Positions 1 to 6,009 are shown, numbered from the stretch's first letter. The stretch is 6,119 nt of DNA from Acidobacteriaceae bacterium (GCA_003165855.1 PMXH01000554.1:5708-11826); one strand, 5' to 3'. Notes: generated from the letters alone by a model not told the origin. A program made the numbers and translations.

Positions 1-2444
1 TGGGCAAGTACCATCCCCACGGCAACCTCGCCGTCTACGACGCTCTCGTCCGCCTCGCCCAAACCTGGAGCATGCGTTACCCGCTCATCTTCGGTCAGGG
101 AAATTTCGGTTCCGTCGACGGCGACCCGCCCGCAGCCGACCGCTACACCGAAGCCAAACTGGCTCAAGTCGCCACAGCGTTGCTCGAGGATCTCGACAAA
201 GAAACCGTAGACTTCCGCCCCAACTACGACGGCAGTGAAGTCGAGCCCGACGTTCTTCCCACGCGCATTCCCAACCTGCTCATCAATGGCTCTGACGGAA
301 TCGCCGTCGGCATGGCCACAAAAATTCCGCCGCACAACTTAACCGAAATCGTCGACGCCACCATCACTCTCATCAACGATCCCAACGCCCAGCTCGCCGA
401 AATCCTCAAGTTCGTCCAGGGCCCGGATTTTCCCACCGCCGGCGTCATCCACGGACGCGCCGGAGTTTTCGAAGCCTATCGCACCGGCCGCGGCCGCTTC
501 ATGATGCGCGCCAAAGCCGCCATCGAAAACATTTCCAAAGACCGTCAGGCCATCATCGTCACCGAAATTCCTTATCAGGTAAACAAAGCCCGCCTCGTCG
601 AGCGCATTGCGCAACTCGTCAACGACAAAGACATCGAAGACATTTCCGATATCCGCGACGAAAGCGATCGCGACGGCATGCGCATCGTCGTCGAACTCAA
701 GCGCGGCGCCGAGCCTCAAATCGTTCTCAATCAGCTCTACAAACACACCGCCATGCAGGAAGGTTTTTCCATGATCCTGCTCGCGGTGGTCAACAACCAG
801 CCCCGCGAAATGGGACTGATTCAGGCCATCAAGCACTTCATCAATCACCGCGTCGAAGTCGTCCGCCGCCGCACAGCTTTCCTGCTGCAAAAAGCCAGAG
901 ATCGCGAGCACATTCTCGAAGGCTACCTCAACGCGCTCGATCATCTCGACAACGTCATCACCATCATCCGCGCCAGCGCCAACCGCGCCGCCGCCCGCGA
1001 AAACTTGGTCGCCTACTTCGGCGGCAAGAAAATCGATATCAACACTACCGGCCGCGCTCCCCGGCTCGATCCCGAAAAGCCTTTCACCACGCGCCAAGCC
1101 GAAGCCATTCTCGAACTTCAACTGCACCGCCTCACCAAACTTTCCATCGACGAAATTTCCAGCGAATTGAAAGAAGTCCGCGGCCGCATCGAAGACTACG
1201 AGTCCATCCTCGCCTCCGAAAGCAAGCTCCGCAAAGTCATCATCAAGGAACTCGAAGAAGTAAAAGAACTCTACGGTGACGAGCGCCGCACCCGCATCGA
1301 AGACGAAGCCGCCGAAATCGTTCTCGAAGATCTCATCGCCGACGAGCAAGTCGCCGTCACCTTCAGCCACTCCGGCTACATGAAGCGCACTCCCATTTCC
1401 ACCTACCGCATGCAGCGCCGCGGTGGCACCGGACGCACCGGCATGAAGACCCGCGACGAGGATTTCGTCGAGCACCTCTTCATCGCCTCCACCCACGCCT
1501 ACATCCTTATCTTCACCAATAAGGGCCGCGTCTACTGGCTCAAGGTCTACGAAATTCCTGACGTCAGCGCCGCCGGCAAAGGCAAGCACATCGGCAACCT
1601 CATCGGACTGCAGCCCGGCGAAACCGTCCGCACCATGCTCGCCGTGCGCAATCTCGAAGAAGAAAGCAAATACATCTTCTTCGCCACTCGCAACGGTCTG
1701 GTCAAGAAATCCGAACTCCGCGAGTTCATGCACGTCCGCTCCAACGGCATCAACGCCATCAGCATCGAAGAAGGAGACGAACTCGTAGCCGCCCGCATCA
1801 CCAACGGCAATCAGATCGTCTTCATCGCCTCTCACGAAGGCATGGCCGTCCGCTTCGACGAAAATCACGTCCGCCCCATGGGCCGCGCCGCCTACGGCGT
1901 CAACGGCATCAACCTGGAAGAACGAGACTACGTAGTAGGCATGACAGTAACGCCCAAGTCCGAACCAGCAGCCGAGGGAACAACCACAGACCATGTGGGG
2001 ACGGCCGCCTCGGCCGTCCAGGGAGCGCCAGCGACCGAAGGCGAAGGGAAAGCCGACGTGGACATCCCGCCCACCGAAACCCTCGACCTAACTCATAAAG
2101 GCACCCTAATCCTCTCCGTAACCGAAAACGGCTACGGCAAGCGCACCCCCGCCGACGAATACCGCCTCACCAACCGCGCCGGCAAAGGCGTCATCAACAT
2201 CAAAACAACAGAGCGAGTAGGCAAAGTAGTAGCCATCGCGCTGGTAGACGAAAATTCTCAAGTCATGCTGATCAGCCAGTACGGCAAAATCATCCGCATG
2301 GATTCTAAAACCATCCGCGAATCCGGCCGCAACGCCCAAGGCGTCCGCCTCCTACACATGGAACCCGGCGACCGCGTAGCCGCCGCCGTAGTCCTGGCCC
2401 CAGAAGAAGAACCCAACGGCAACGGAGGCACGCTACTGCAATAG
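1..2444 (+). CDS. gyrA: DNA gyrase subunit A, 5'-truncated by the window edge
   Basis: This is the DNA-cleaving subunit of gyrase, which with GyrB introduces negative supercoils using ATP. The first whole codon is at 3, and the visible 813 residues begin at GKYHPHG, equivalent to about E. coli residue 75, so roughly 74 N-terminal residues are missing. The catalytic tyrosine is in RYTE (codon 144-146) and is preceded by the conserved arginine. [18 protein letters not shown] and [11 protein letters not shown] are typical of the breakage-reunion core. The GyrA box QRRGGTG (1413-1433) separates it from ParC, although its sixth residue is Thr instead of the usual Arg or Lys. Pinwheel blades follow, including ENGYGKRT near 2125-2150. 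Two oddities stand out. The quinolone-determining region reads HGNLAVYD (18-41) where E. coli has HGDSAVYD. About 48 extra codons (1956-2099), rich in Ala, Glu, Thr and Pro, interrupt the pinwheel. The stop is TAG at 2442-2444. The identity is secure. Confidence 0.97.
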   Translation, partial: GKYHPHGNLAVYDALVRLAQTWSMRYPLIFGQGNFGSVDGDPPAADRYTEAKLAQVATALLEDLDKETVDFRPNYDGSEVEPDVLPTRIPNLLINGSDGIAVGMATKIPPHNLTEIVDATITLINDPNAQLAEILKFVQGPDFPTAGVIHGRAGVFEAYRTGRGRFMMRAKAAIENISKDRQAIIVTEIPYQVNKARLVERIAQLVNDKDIEDISDIRDESDRDGMRIVVELKRGAEPQIVLNQLYKHTAMQEGFSMILLAVVNNQPREMGLIQAIKHFINHRVEVVRRRTAFLLQKARDREHILEGYLNALDHLDNVITIIRASANRAAARENLVAYFGGKKIDINTTGRAPRLDPEKPFTTRQAEAILELQLHRLTKLSIDEISSELKEVRGRIEDYESILASESKLRKVIIKELEEVKELYGDERRTRIEDEAAEIVLEDLIADEQVAVTFSHSGYMKRTPISTYRMQRRGGTGRTGMKTRDEDFVEHLFIASTHAYILIFTNKGRVYWLKVYEIPDVSAAGKGKHIGNLIGLQPGETVRTMLAVRNLEEESKYIFFATRNGLVKKSELREFMHVRSNGINAISIEEGDELVAARITNGNQIVFIASHEGMAVRFDENHVRPMGRAAYGVNGINLEERDYVVGMTVTPKSEPAAEGTTTDHVGTAASAVQGAPATEGEGKADVDIPPTETLDLTHKGTLILSVTENGYGKRTPADEYRLTNRAGKGVINIKTTERVGKVVAIALVDENSQVMLISQYGKIIRMDSKTIRESGRNAQGVRLLHMEPGDRVAAAVVLAPEEEPNGNGGTLLQ
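1999..2019. repeat. Perfect palindrome inside the gyrA insertion
   Basis: The arms GGACGGCCG (1999-2007) and CGGCCGTCC (2011-2019) are perfect reverse complements around a 3-base CCT loop. The unit lies in the coding frame, where it is read as GTAASAV, in the middle of a pinwheel insertion absent from E. coli GyrA. Its left side, GGGACGGCCGCC, is one base different from GGGACAGCCGCC in the element at 6050-6113, so the two probably belong to one family of dispersed palindromic repeats. The hairpin is directly visible; shared origin is inferred. Confidence 0.8.
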
Positions 2445-2473
2445 TGGAAGTTATCAGGATTGAGGAGAAACGA

Positions 2474-2667
2474 ATGCCGCAGTCGGGCAAGCAACATCCT
2501 TATGAATAGTTCGAGGGGAGCGTCCTTTGGCGAACGGTGGAACAGGGGACACAGCTCTCGTAAAGAACGGCGACCTGGAGGAACTCACACGTCGCGAATA
2601 TGTCGTCGGTTCGATCTGTCAGGCGATTGCGGGCGGAAGAGACTCAAAGAAACCGACTCGGCACTAG
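2474..2667 (+). pseudogene. Degraded small protein gene (one stop, one frameshift)
   Basis: An ATG at 2474 has a strong Shine-Dalgarno (AGGAG, 2463-2467, 6-base spacing) and lies 29 bases after the gyrA stop. It encodes MPQSGKQHPYE and then a TAG (2507-2509). Read through, the same frame gives FEGSVLWRTVEQG. Near 2546-2551 sense shifts to the next frame, which continues ALVKNGDLEELTRREYVVGS and on to a TAG at 2665-2667. One lost base and one CAG-to-TAG change would restore a single protein of about 64 residues. From memory, the restored sequence resembles a family of short uncharacterised bacterial proteins of the form HPYExFEGTxLWxxVxxAIxDLVENGDLELTTRREYIVGYLC, and the spacing fits that pattern with a single one-base deletion. 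The 3' end runs into the heptamer array at 2656-2697, so the original C-terminus may be lost. A weaker alternative is a live 46-residue gene from TTG at 2527, preceded by AGGGGAG. Function is unknown. Confidence 0.62.
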
Positions 2668-2697
2668 GTACTCGGTACTGGGTACTCGCTACTACTT
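2656..2697. repeat. Heptamer tandem array, six units
   Basis: Six consecutive 7-base units fit ACTNGGT with variants: ACTCGGC, ACTAGGT, ACTCGGT, ACTGGGT, ACTCGCT, ACTACTT. The array covers the last codons and stop of the pseudogene on the left. On the right it overlaps the TAG stop (2692-2694) and last lysine codon of the minus-strand gene. Similar arrays sit at 4437-4471 and 4809-4843. Seven-base periodicity recalls the short tandemly repeated repetitive sequences of cyanobacteria, but homology is not claimed. Confidence 0.85.
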
Positions 2698-3495
2698 CAC
2701 CCCCTGCTTCCGATTAATCTCTCGCGAAAACTCCGTCACAAAATTCAGCGCTGTCCCCCATCCCATCTGTTCCAGCGCCGCATACCCACCTTCGGCAAAC
2801 GGATTCTTCGACCCCGGCTTCCACGCCGTCGCAATCATCCCTCCGCCGAACGCTCCTCCATACAACGCCCACTGCGGACGCATCCGCTCTTCGCTGCGAT
2901 CGTAAGTCAGAAAGTTCCGCACGATCGCGTGCTTCGTCCGCGGCCACAGCCCCTGGCATTTGCACTGGTCATAGCGCACTTCATATCCCAGCTTCGCATT
3001 GCCCAGCGCGGCCAGCGAATTCGCCGCAATAAACTGCCCCTCCCGCGATGCGAACCGCTCCGCATACCCTCCCCAACCATCGTCCCACTGGTAAGGCACC
3101 CCGCGCACCTGGTCAATCCCCGCCGCGAACATGCGCTTGATGTAGGCTTCCGGAGTCGTCAACGTCTGCCGTAAATAAATTTCCTCGCGCTGTTCCCGGG
3201 TCGGACTCACCAGCTTCCGGTTTCTGCCCATATACTCTCCCGCAATCCATCCCGACTCCCAGTCCCGCGCCTTCTTCAGTCCCGCCGTGGCCACGTCCCT
3301 CGTCTTGTCCGCCACGGCCTGCACCGGATTAGCACTCTCCTCTTTCTTCTTACTCTCGTCCGGCGCATCCGGAAGCTCTTTCCCCTGCGTCTGCGGAGGG
3401 CTGCTCTGCTGCTCAGGATTCTGTGCCGGCTCACTGCCCTGCGCCCACCCCAGTCCCGTCCCCAGCGCGCACACCATCACCAACTTGAGTGTCAT
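2692..3495 (-). CDS. Exported protein of unknown function
   Basis: This 267-residue protein starts at ATG 3495 with a signal peptide: a short MTLK n-region, a hydrophobic stretch LVMVCALGTGLGW, and likely cleavage after Ala18. A low-complexity, Pro/Gln/Glu/Lys-rich segment follows (about 19-62, containing ELPDAPDESKKKEE) and looks like a flexible linker. The remaining domain has YDQCKCQG (175-182, two cysteines one residue apart) and a glycine-rich stretch, WALYGGAFGGGMIATAW (about 209-225), which may associate with membrane. I recognise the general look of acidobacterial secreted hypotheticals but no characterised family. The frame stays open back to a GTG at 3648, which would add 51 residues, but those translate repeats (3490-3632) and would bury the signal peptide, so 3495 is preferred. 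No good Shine-Dalgarno precedes it, and the ATG itself lies in a repeat. The gene diverges from the 3671 gene. Confidence 0.8.
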   Translation of the reverse strand: MTLKLVMVCALGTGLGWAQGSEPAQNPEQQSSPPQTQGKELPDAPDESKKKEESANPVQAVADKTRDVATAGLKKARDWESGWIAGEYMGRNRKLVSPTREQREEIYLRQTLTTPEAYIKRMFAAGIDQVRGVPYQWDDGWGGYAERFASREGQFIAANSLAALGNAKLGYEVRYDQCKCQGLWPRTKHAIVRNFLTYDRSEERMRPQWALYGGAFGGGMIATAWKPGSKNPFAEGGYAALEQMGWGTALNFVTEFSREINRKQGVK

Positions 3496-3529
3496 CCCGA
3501 GCAAGCGCTCTTTGCGCAGCGAGGGATCT
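3490..3529. repeat. GTCATCCCGAGC-type repeat overlapping a gene start
   Basis: The element begins TGTCATCCCGAGC and ends GCAGCGAGGGATCT. It resembles the copies at 4343-4370 and 4731-4757, with an extra block (about 3503-3515, AAGCGCTCTTTGC) in its centre. On the minus strand its terminal GGGATGACA supplies the ATG (3493-3495) of the exported protein. Just beyond it is a separate perfect hairpin, GCGTCGC (3546-3552) with GCGACGC (3560-3566) around a 7-base loop. Confidence 0.75.
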
Positions 3530-3597
3530 GGGCAAGCCGCGCGAAGCGTCGCGTTCTTTGCGACGCAATAACGGCGCGTTTGGCTCGCTTCCTTATC

Positions 3598-3632
3598 TGT
3601 CCCCTGTCCCCTCTGTGGTAAAGATTTTGACT
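3598..3632. repeat. CTGTGGTAAAGATTTTGACT-type repeat, copy 1
   Basis: A pyrimidine-rich run of TGTCCCC motifs leads into CTGTGGTAAAGATTTTGACT. A close relative is at 5410-5450, where the matching part reads CTGTGGTAAAGATCTTGACC. This copy lies in the divergent gap 3496-3670 between the exported protein and the channel gene. It is not coding in either preferred annotation. Its TTGACT resembles a -35 box for the 3671 gene, but no matching -10 box is found at normal spacing. Confidence 0.65.
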
Positions 3633-3670
3633 CCGCCACCACCACCACCCCCGATGCTAGACTCCCTTGG

Positions 3671-4318
3671 ATGCATTCGCTCTACAACCGCGTTGCAGGT
3701 CAAAATGTCGAACGCCTCGCGGCCCTCAGCGACGGCATTTTCGCCGTTGCCATGACCCTCCTCGTCCTCGACCTTCGCGTCCCCGCCGCCGAGGCGGTCC
3801 ACTCCGAGCACGATCTCCGCCGCGCCCTCGTCGTCCTATCTCCGCGCCTGCTCATTTTCCTCATGAGCATCATGACCAACGGCATCTTCTGGGTCGGCCA
3901 GCAAACCCAGCTCAACTACTTCGCCCGCGCCGACCGCAATCTCGCCTGGATTCACATCGCCTTCCTCGGCGTCGTCTCCCTCACTCCATTCACCACATCT
4001 CTGCTCGCCGAATTCATCCACTACCGCACCGCGCTCCTCGTCTATTGGAGCAACATCCTCCTCCTCGGACTCACACTCTTTTGGAGCTGGAGCTACGCCA
4101 CCCGCGCCCATCTCCTCATCGACAACCTTCCGCCCGAAATCCACCCCGCCGTAATCCGCCGCATCGTAATCGCCCAATCCCTCTACGCCGCCGGCGCCGC
4201 CCTCTGCTTCATCAACACGTACTACGCCATCGCCGCAATCGTTCTCGTCCAAATAAACTACGCCATCGCCCCCAAATTCTGCTGGGGACTCTTCTCCCGC
4301 AACCGCGCGGCAGACTAG
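3671..4318 (+). CDS. TMEM175/DUF1211 family six-helix membrane protein (putative K+ channel)
   Basis: The 215-residue product is strongly hydrophobic, with about six membrane helices at 17-36, 54-74, 90-112, 118-140, 163-182 and 183-203. The first carries RLAALSDGIFAVAMTLLVLD, matching the family hallmark RxxxFSDGxFAIAxTLLVL of TMEM175-type proteins. Bacterial members of that family are tetrameric, leaky potassium channels whose pore is lined by hydrophobic residues of helix 1. Here the Phe of FSD is Leu19, a departure at a highly conserved position, while Arg15, Ser20 and Asp21 are kept. Length fits the single-repeat bacterial form. Start ATG 3671 places the motif at the usual distance from the N-terminus, but no clear Shine-Dalgarno precedes it. 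The gene is divergent from the exported-protein gene and convergent with the 4471-5259 gene. The family call is firm; potassium transport is inferred. Confidence 0.9.
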   Translation: MHSLYNRVAGQNVERLAALSDGIFAVAMTLLVLDLRVPAAEAVHSEHDLRRALVVLSPRLLIFLMSIMTNGIFWVGQQTQLNYFARADRNLAWIHIAFLGVVSLTPFTTSLLAEFIHYRTALLVYWSNILLLGLTLFWSWSYATRAHLLIDNLPPEIHPAVIRRIVIAQSLYAAGAALCFINTYYAIAAIVLVQINYAIAPKFCWGLFSRNRAAD

Positions 4319-4342
4319 ACAAAAATTAGAAATTTTCAGTTT

Positions 4343-4370
4343 TGTCATCCCGAACGAAGTGAGGGACCTT
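4343..4370. repeat. TGTCATCCCGAACGAAG repeat, simple form
   Basis: The unit runs from TGTCATCCCGAACGAAG to GAGGGACCTT. Over 27 bases it differs from the copy at 4731-4757 at only two positions. It sits in the 152-base gap (4319-4470) between two convergent genes. The rest of that gap holds a short AT-rich stretch just after the channel stop and the heptamer array at 4437-4471. No gene was seen there. Confidence 0.85.
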
Positions 4371-4436
4371 GGTTTCGCTGGGGAATTGATTCTGACTCTG
4401 CCAGCGCGGTTCTTCCAAGCCGCGATCCAACGCGCC

Positions 4437-4471
4437 ACTCGGAACTAGGCACTAGCTACTAGGTACTCCTC
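4437..4471. repeat. Heptamer tandem array, five units
   Basis: The units are ACTCGGA, ACTAGGC, ACTAGCT, ACTAGGT and ACTCCTC, with a 7-base period and the same consensus as the arrays at 2656-2697 and 4809-4843. The last base of the array is the last base of the TAG stop codon (minus strand) of the 4471-5259 gene, so the array begins immediately after that gene ends. Confidence 0.8.
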
Positions 4472-5259
4472 TACCCTCTCTCAAACGCGTGCTTCTTCTC
4501 CAACTCCTCCACCGCCATCCTCATCGCGCTCTCAAATCTCTCGGCCTGCCCCATCAGCCCCGCAGTCGCCTGCGCCCACTCGCCTTCCATCCGCACCAAC
4601 CCGTCCCCAGCCACCAGCCGCCCCGCAACTTCCAACAAATGCTCCACCGTAGTCTCCAAGTACTGCGCATCCGTCGGATCCCCAATCCAAACTCGCTGCT
4701 CCTCGGCCTCGTCATTCCGAACCTCACCCTTGTCATTCCGAACGAAGTGAGGAACCTGCTGTTCGCCTCCGTCACCACTGCCCGCCGGGCTCGCCTCACT
4801 GCGGCCCCGCTCGGTACCAGGTACTCGGTACTGGGTACTGAACTTCGTCCCCCAATAAACCTTCCGCTCCAAAAACTCCGCAATCACCTCATCGCTCGCC
4901 TTCCCAAACACCCACTTCCCCCGCTTGAAGTCATAATACCGGCTGGAAAACGCCACCGGCACCAGCTTCCCCGACTTCACAAACTCAATCTGCCTCCGGT
5001 CCACTTCTTTTCGCAGCGCATTGATCACCGGCGCCTCCACATCCTTCGCCTCCAGCGACGCCACCACCTCCCGCACCGTCGCCGACAAATTCACCGCCAC
5101 CGGCGCATGCAGCCCCTCCGAACTCTCCAGCCGCACGTCCCCATGCAGCACCCAAAAATCCGCCCCCGACGTCGACCGTCGAAACGGCCACTCCAACTCA
5201 ATCGTCAGCGGCAGCCCCGTCAACGTAACCCAAATCTTTTTCTCTTCAGCCTGCACCAT
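4471..5259 (-). CDS. Conserved-looking hypothetical protein interrupted by a translated repeat linker
   Basis: The product is 262 residues with no signal peptide or membrane helix, so it is probably cytoplasmic. Start ATG 5259 is chosen because AGAGGTGG (5268-5275) lies 8 bases upstream; a GTG at 5271 would overlap that site. Residues 1-140 look like a compact mixed fold (KKIWVTLTGLPLTIELEW, then FSSRYYDFKRGKWVFG). Residues 188-262 (RVWIGDPTDAQYLETTVEHL and onward) are charged and mostly helical, ending in a possible coiled coil, MAVEELEKK. Between them, about 141-187 is low-complexity and is translated repeat DNA: QYRVPGTE comes from heptamers, and VPHFVRND and VRND come from GTCATTCCG repeats. 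I do not recognise a family. It reads the same way as the regulator at 5468-5986 but is 208 bases away, with two repeats between, so co-transcription is uncertain. Confidence 0.8.
   Translation of the reverse strand: MVQAEEKKIWVTLTGLPLTIELEWPFRRSTSGADFWVLHGDVRLESSEGLHAPVAVNLSATVREVVASLEAKDVEAPVINALRKEVDRRQIEFVKSGKLVPVAFSSRYYDFKRGKWVFGKASDEVIAEFLERKVYWGTKFSTQYRVPGTERGRSEASPAGSGDGGEQQVPHFVRNDKGEVRNDEAEEQRVWIGDPTDAQYLETTVEHLLEVAGRLVAGDGLVRMEGEWAQATAGLMGQAERFESAMRMAVEELEKKHAFERG
4711..4757. repeat. TGTCATTCCGAACGAAG repeat plus partial copy, inside a coding region
   Basis: A full unit (4731-4757) begins TGTCATTCCGAACGAAG and ends GAGGAACCT. A partial copy, GTCATTCCGAAC, precedes it at 4711-4722. 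Both are read on the minus strand, as VPHFVRND and VRND, within the open reading frame of the 4471-5259 gene. The full unit differs at two of 27 positions from the intergenic copy at 4343. Confidence 0.85.
4809..4843. repeat. Heptamer tandem array inside a coding region
   Basis: The units are GCTCGGT, ACCAGGT, ACTCGGT, ACTGGGT and ACTGAAC, with a 7-base period. They are translated on the minus strand as TQYRVPGTE near the start of the linker of the 4471-5259 gene. Because 7 is not a multiple of 3, each unit is read in a different frame, yet no stop arises. Confidence 0.8.
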
Positions 5260-5267
5260 CGTCTGAA

Positions 5268-5275
5268 CCACCTCT
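5268..5275 (-). promoter_or_regulatory. Ribosome binding site that sets the 5259 start
   Basis: On the minus strand AGAGGTGG stands 8 bases before ATG 5259. It covers the alternative GTG start at 5271, which makes the ATG the better choice. It is the clearest ribosome binding site among the intact genes of the window. Confidence 0.65.
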
Positions 5276-5293
5276 TAAAGATAAAGTTTACAT

Positions 5294-5354
5294 TGTCATG
5301 CTGAGCGGAGTGGGATCGTCCGCAGGACGATCCCACGCAGTCGAAGCATCCCTA
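5294..5354. repeat. TGTCATGCTGAGCG repeat carrying a 12-base-pair hairpin
   Basis: The outer parts are TGTCATGCTGAGCG on the left and AGTCGAAGCATCCCTAC on the right. Between them lies a hairpin with perfect 12-base arms, GTGGGATCGTCC (5310-5321) and GGACGATCCCAC (5325-5336), and a GCA loop. The uninterrupted core CTGAGCGAAGTCGAAG occurs at 6073-6088, so the hairpin block (about 5308-5338) appears to be inserted into the simpler repeat. It lies in the 208-base gap 5260-5467, which otherwise holds only the repeat at 5410-5450. Confidence 0.85.
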
Positions 5355-5409
5355 CCGCATTCATCACTGCCAGCCAGGATAGAAGTTTCTACGGAACCCG
5401 CAAGAGGTA

Positions 5410-5450
5410 CCCTGTGTTTCCTCCGTGTCCCCTGTGGTAAAGATCTTGAC
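5410..5450. repeat. CTGTGGTAAAGATCTTGACC-type repeat, copy 2
   Basis: The segment contains CCTGTG, CCTCCGTGTCC and then CTGTGGTAAAGATCTTGACC. The last part matches 3613-3632 with two differences. It ends 18 bases beyond the stop of the regulator gene at 5468 (minus strand). Function is unknown; no stem-loop was found in it. Confidence 0.65.
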
Positions 5451-5467
5451 CTTGCGGAGTAGAACTC

Positions 5468-5986
5468 CTACTTCTTCCTAACCTTAGTCCCCATCCGCAA
5501 CAACTTCCTCACCGTCCCCGTCGGCAGCCGCTTCATCTGATCATGCAACTCCGTCACCGCATCAAAAAACCCCGCCATCGCCGCCAGCCGCTCCCGCGTA
5601 AACTCCGCCCCCGCTTCCTTCGGATCCAGCTCCTCCAAACTCCGCCGCAACATCTCCCGCGTCGGATCGATCTCCCTCCGCTTCCTCTGCTCAATCACCA
5701 GCCGGAACATCTCCCAAACATCTTTCATCGACTCATAATGTTCCCGCCGGTCCCCCAGCACATGCACCGCCCGCACAATCCCCCACCCCTCCAGCTCCCG
5801 GATCGATGTACTAACATTCGACCGCGCCACACTCAAAGTCTCCGCAATCTCCTCCGCCGGCAACGCCCGCGGCGACAAATACAGCAGCGCGTGAATCTGC
5901 GCGACCGTGCGGTTAATCCCCCACCGCGTCCCCATCTCCCCCCAGTGCAGAATGTACCCCTTCTGCACCCCCGTCAAAGTCGCCAT
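5468..5986 (-). CDS. GbsR/MarR-type winged-helix transcriptional regulator
   Basis: This 172-residue protein has the GbsR-like arrangement. A short N-terminal helix with GEMGTRWGINRTVAQIHALL (16-35) leads into a helix-turn-helix at about 41-69 (LPAEEIAETLSVARSNVSTS, then IRELEGWGIV). A basic wing follows, HVLGDRREHY (75-84). The C-terminal part (about 88-172) is helical and charged, fitting dimerisation, and ends in a Lys/Arg-rich tail. GbsR proteins in Bacillus repress glycine betaine synthesis or choline uptake genes. No such genes are in this window, so the target and ligand here are unknown. ATG 5984-5986 is the start because it opens the conserved N-terminus; only a weak purine tract (GAAAGAAA) precedes it. 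The next gene on the strand begins 208 bases downstream, across two repeats. Confidence 0.88.
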   Translation of the reverse strand: MATLTGVQKGYILHWGEMGTRWGINRTVAQIHALLYLSPRALPAEEIAETLSVARSNVSTSIRELEGWGIVRAVHVLGDRREHYESMKDVWEMFRLVIEQRKRREIDPTREMLRRSLEELDPKEAGAEFTRERLAAMAGFFDAVTELHDQMKRLPTGTVRKLLRMGTKVRKK

Positions 5987-6009
5987 ATCGTTTCTTTCAG
6001 TTCAAACAG

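Noticed and set aside
339..1994. Long minus-strand open frame (551 codons) opposite gyrA
   Set aside because: It is antisense to a certain gyrA reading frame, its composition is extreme in Asp, Val, Ala, Gly and Phe, and it has no recognisable motif. It is a by-product of GC-rich codon usage.
1..2444. ParC (topoisomerase IV subunit A) instead of GyrA
   Set aside because: The GyrA box QRRGGTG and a complete pinwheel domain are present, as expected for gyrase.
2460..2717. 85-codon plus-strand frame in the gap after gyrA
   Set aside because: Its tail translates the heptamer array and its sequence is incoherent. The other two frames together give a coherent small protein instead.
3627..3663. 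Promoter for the channel gene using TTGACT at 3627-3632
   Set aside because: The TTGACT is part of a dispersed repeat, and the only -10-like sequence (TAGACT, 3658-3663) is 25 bases away, too far for a sigma70 promoter.
3667..4329. Second plus-strand frame over the channel gene (starts TTG)
   Set aside because: It is a frame-shifted shadow, almost entirely Arg, Pro and His. The frame from 3671 encodes the TMEM175 hallmark and six helices.
4318..4346. Possible terminator after the channel gene: GACAAAA (4318-4324) and TTTTGTC (4340-4346)
   Set aside because: The 7-base arms are almost all A-T, the loop is 15 bases, there is no following T run, and the right arm is part of the TGTCATCCC repeat. 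A functional terminator cannot be supported.
2656..4843. Heptamer arrays as a CRISPR array
   Set aside because: Units are only 7 bases, directly adjacent with no spacers, and no cas gene is present.
4489..5304. Plus-strand open frame opposite the 4471-5259 gene
   Set aside because: The translation is dominated by Arg, Pro, His and Leu, typical of an antisense shadow. The minus-strand frame has a good ribosome binding site and normal protein composition.
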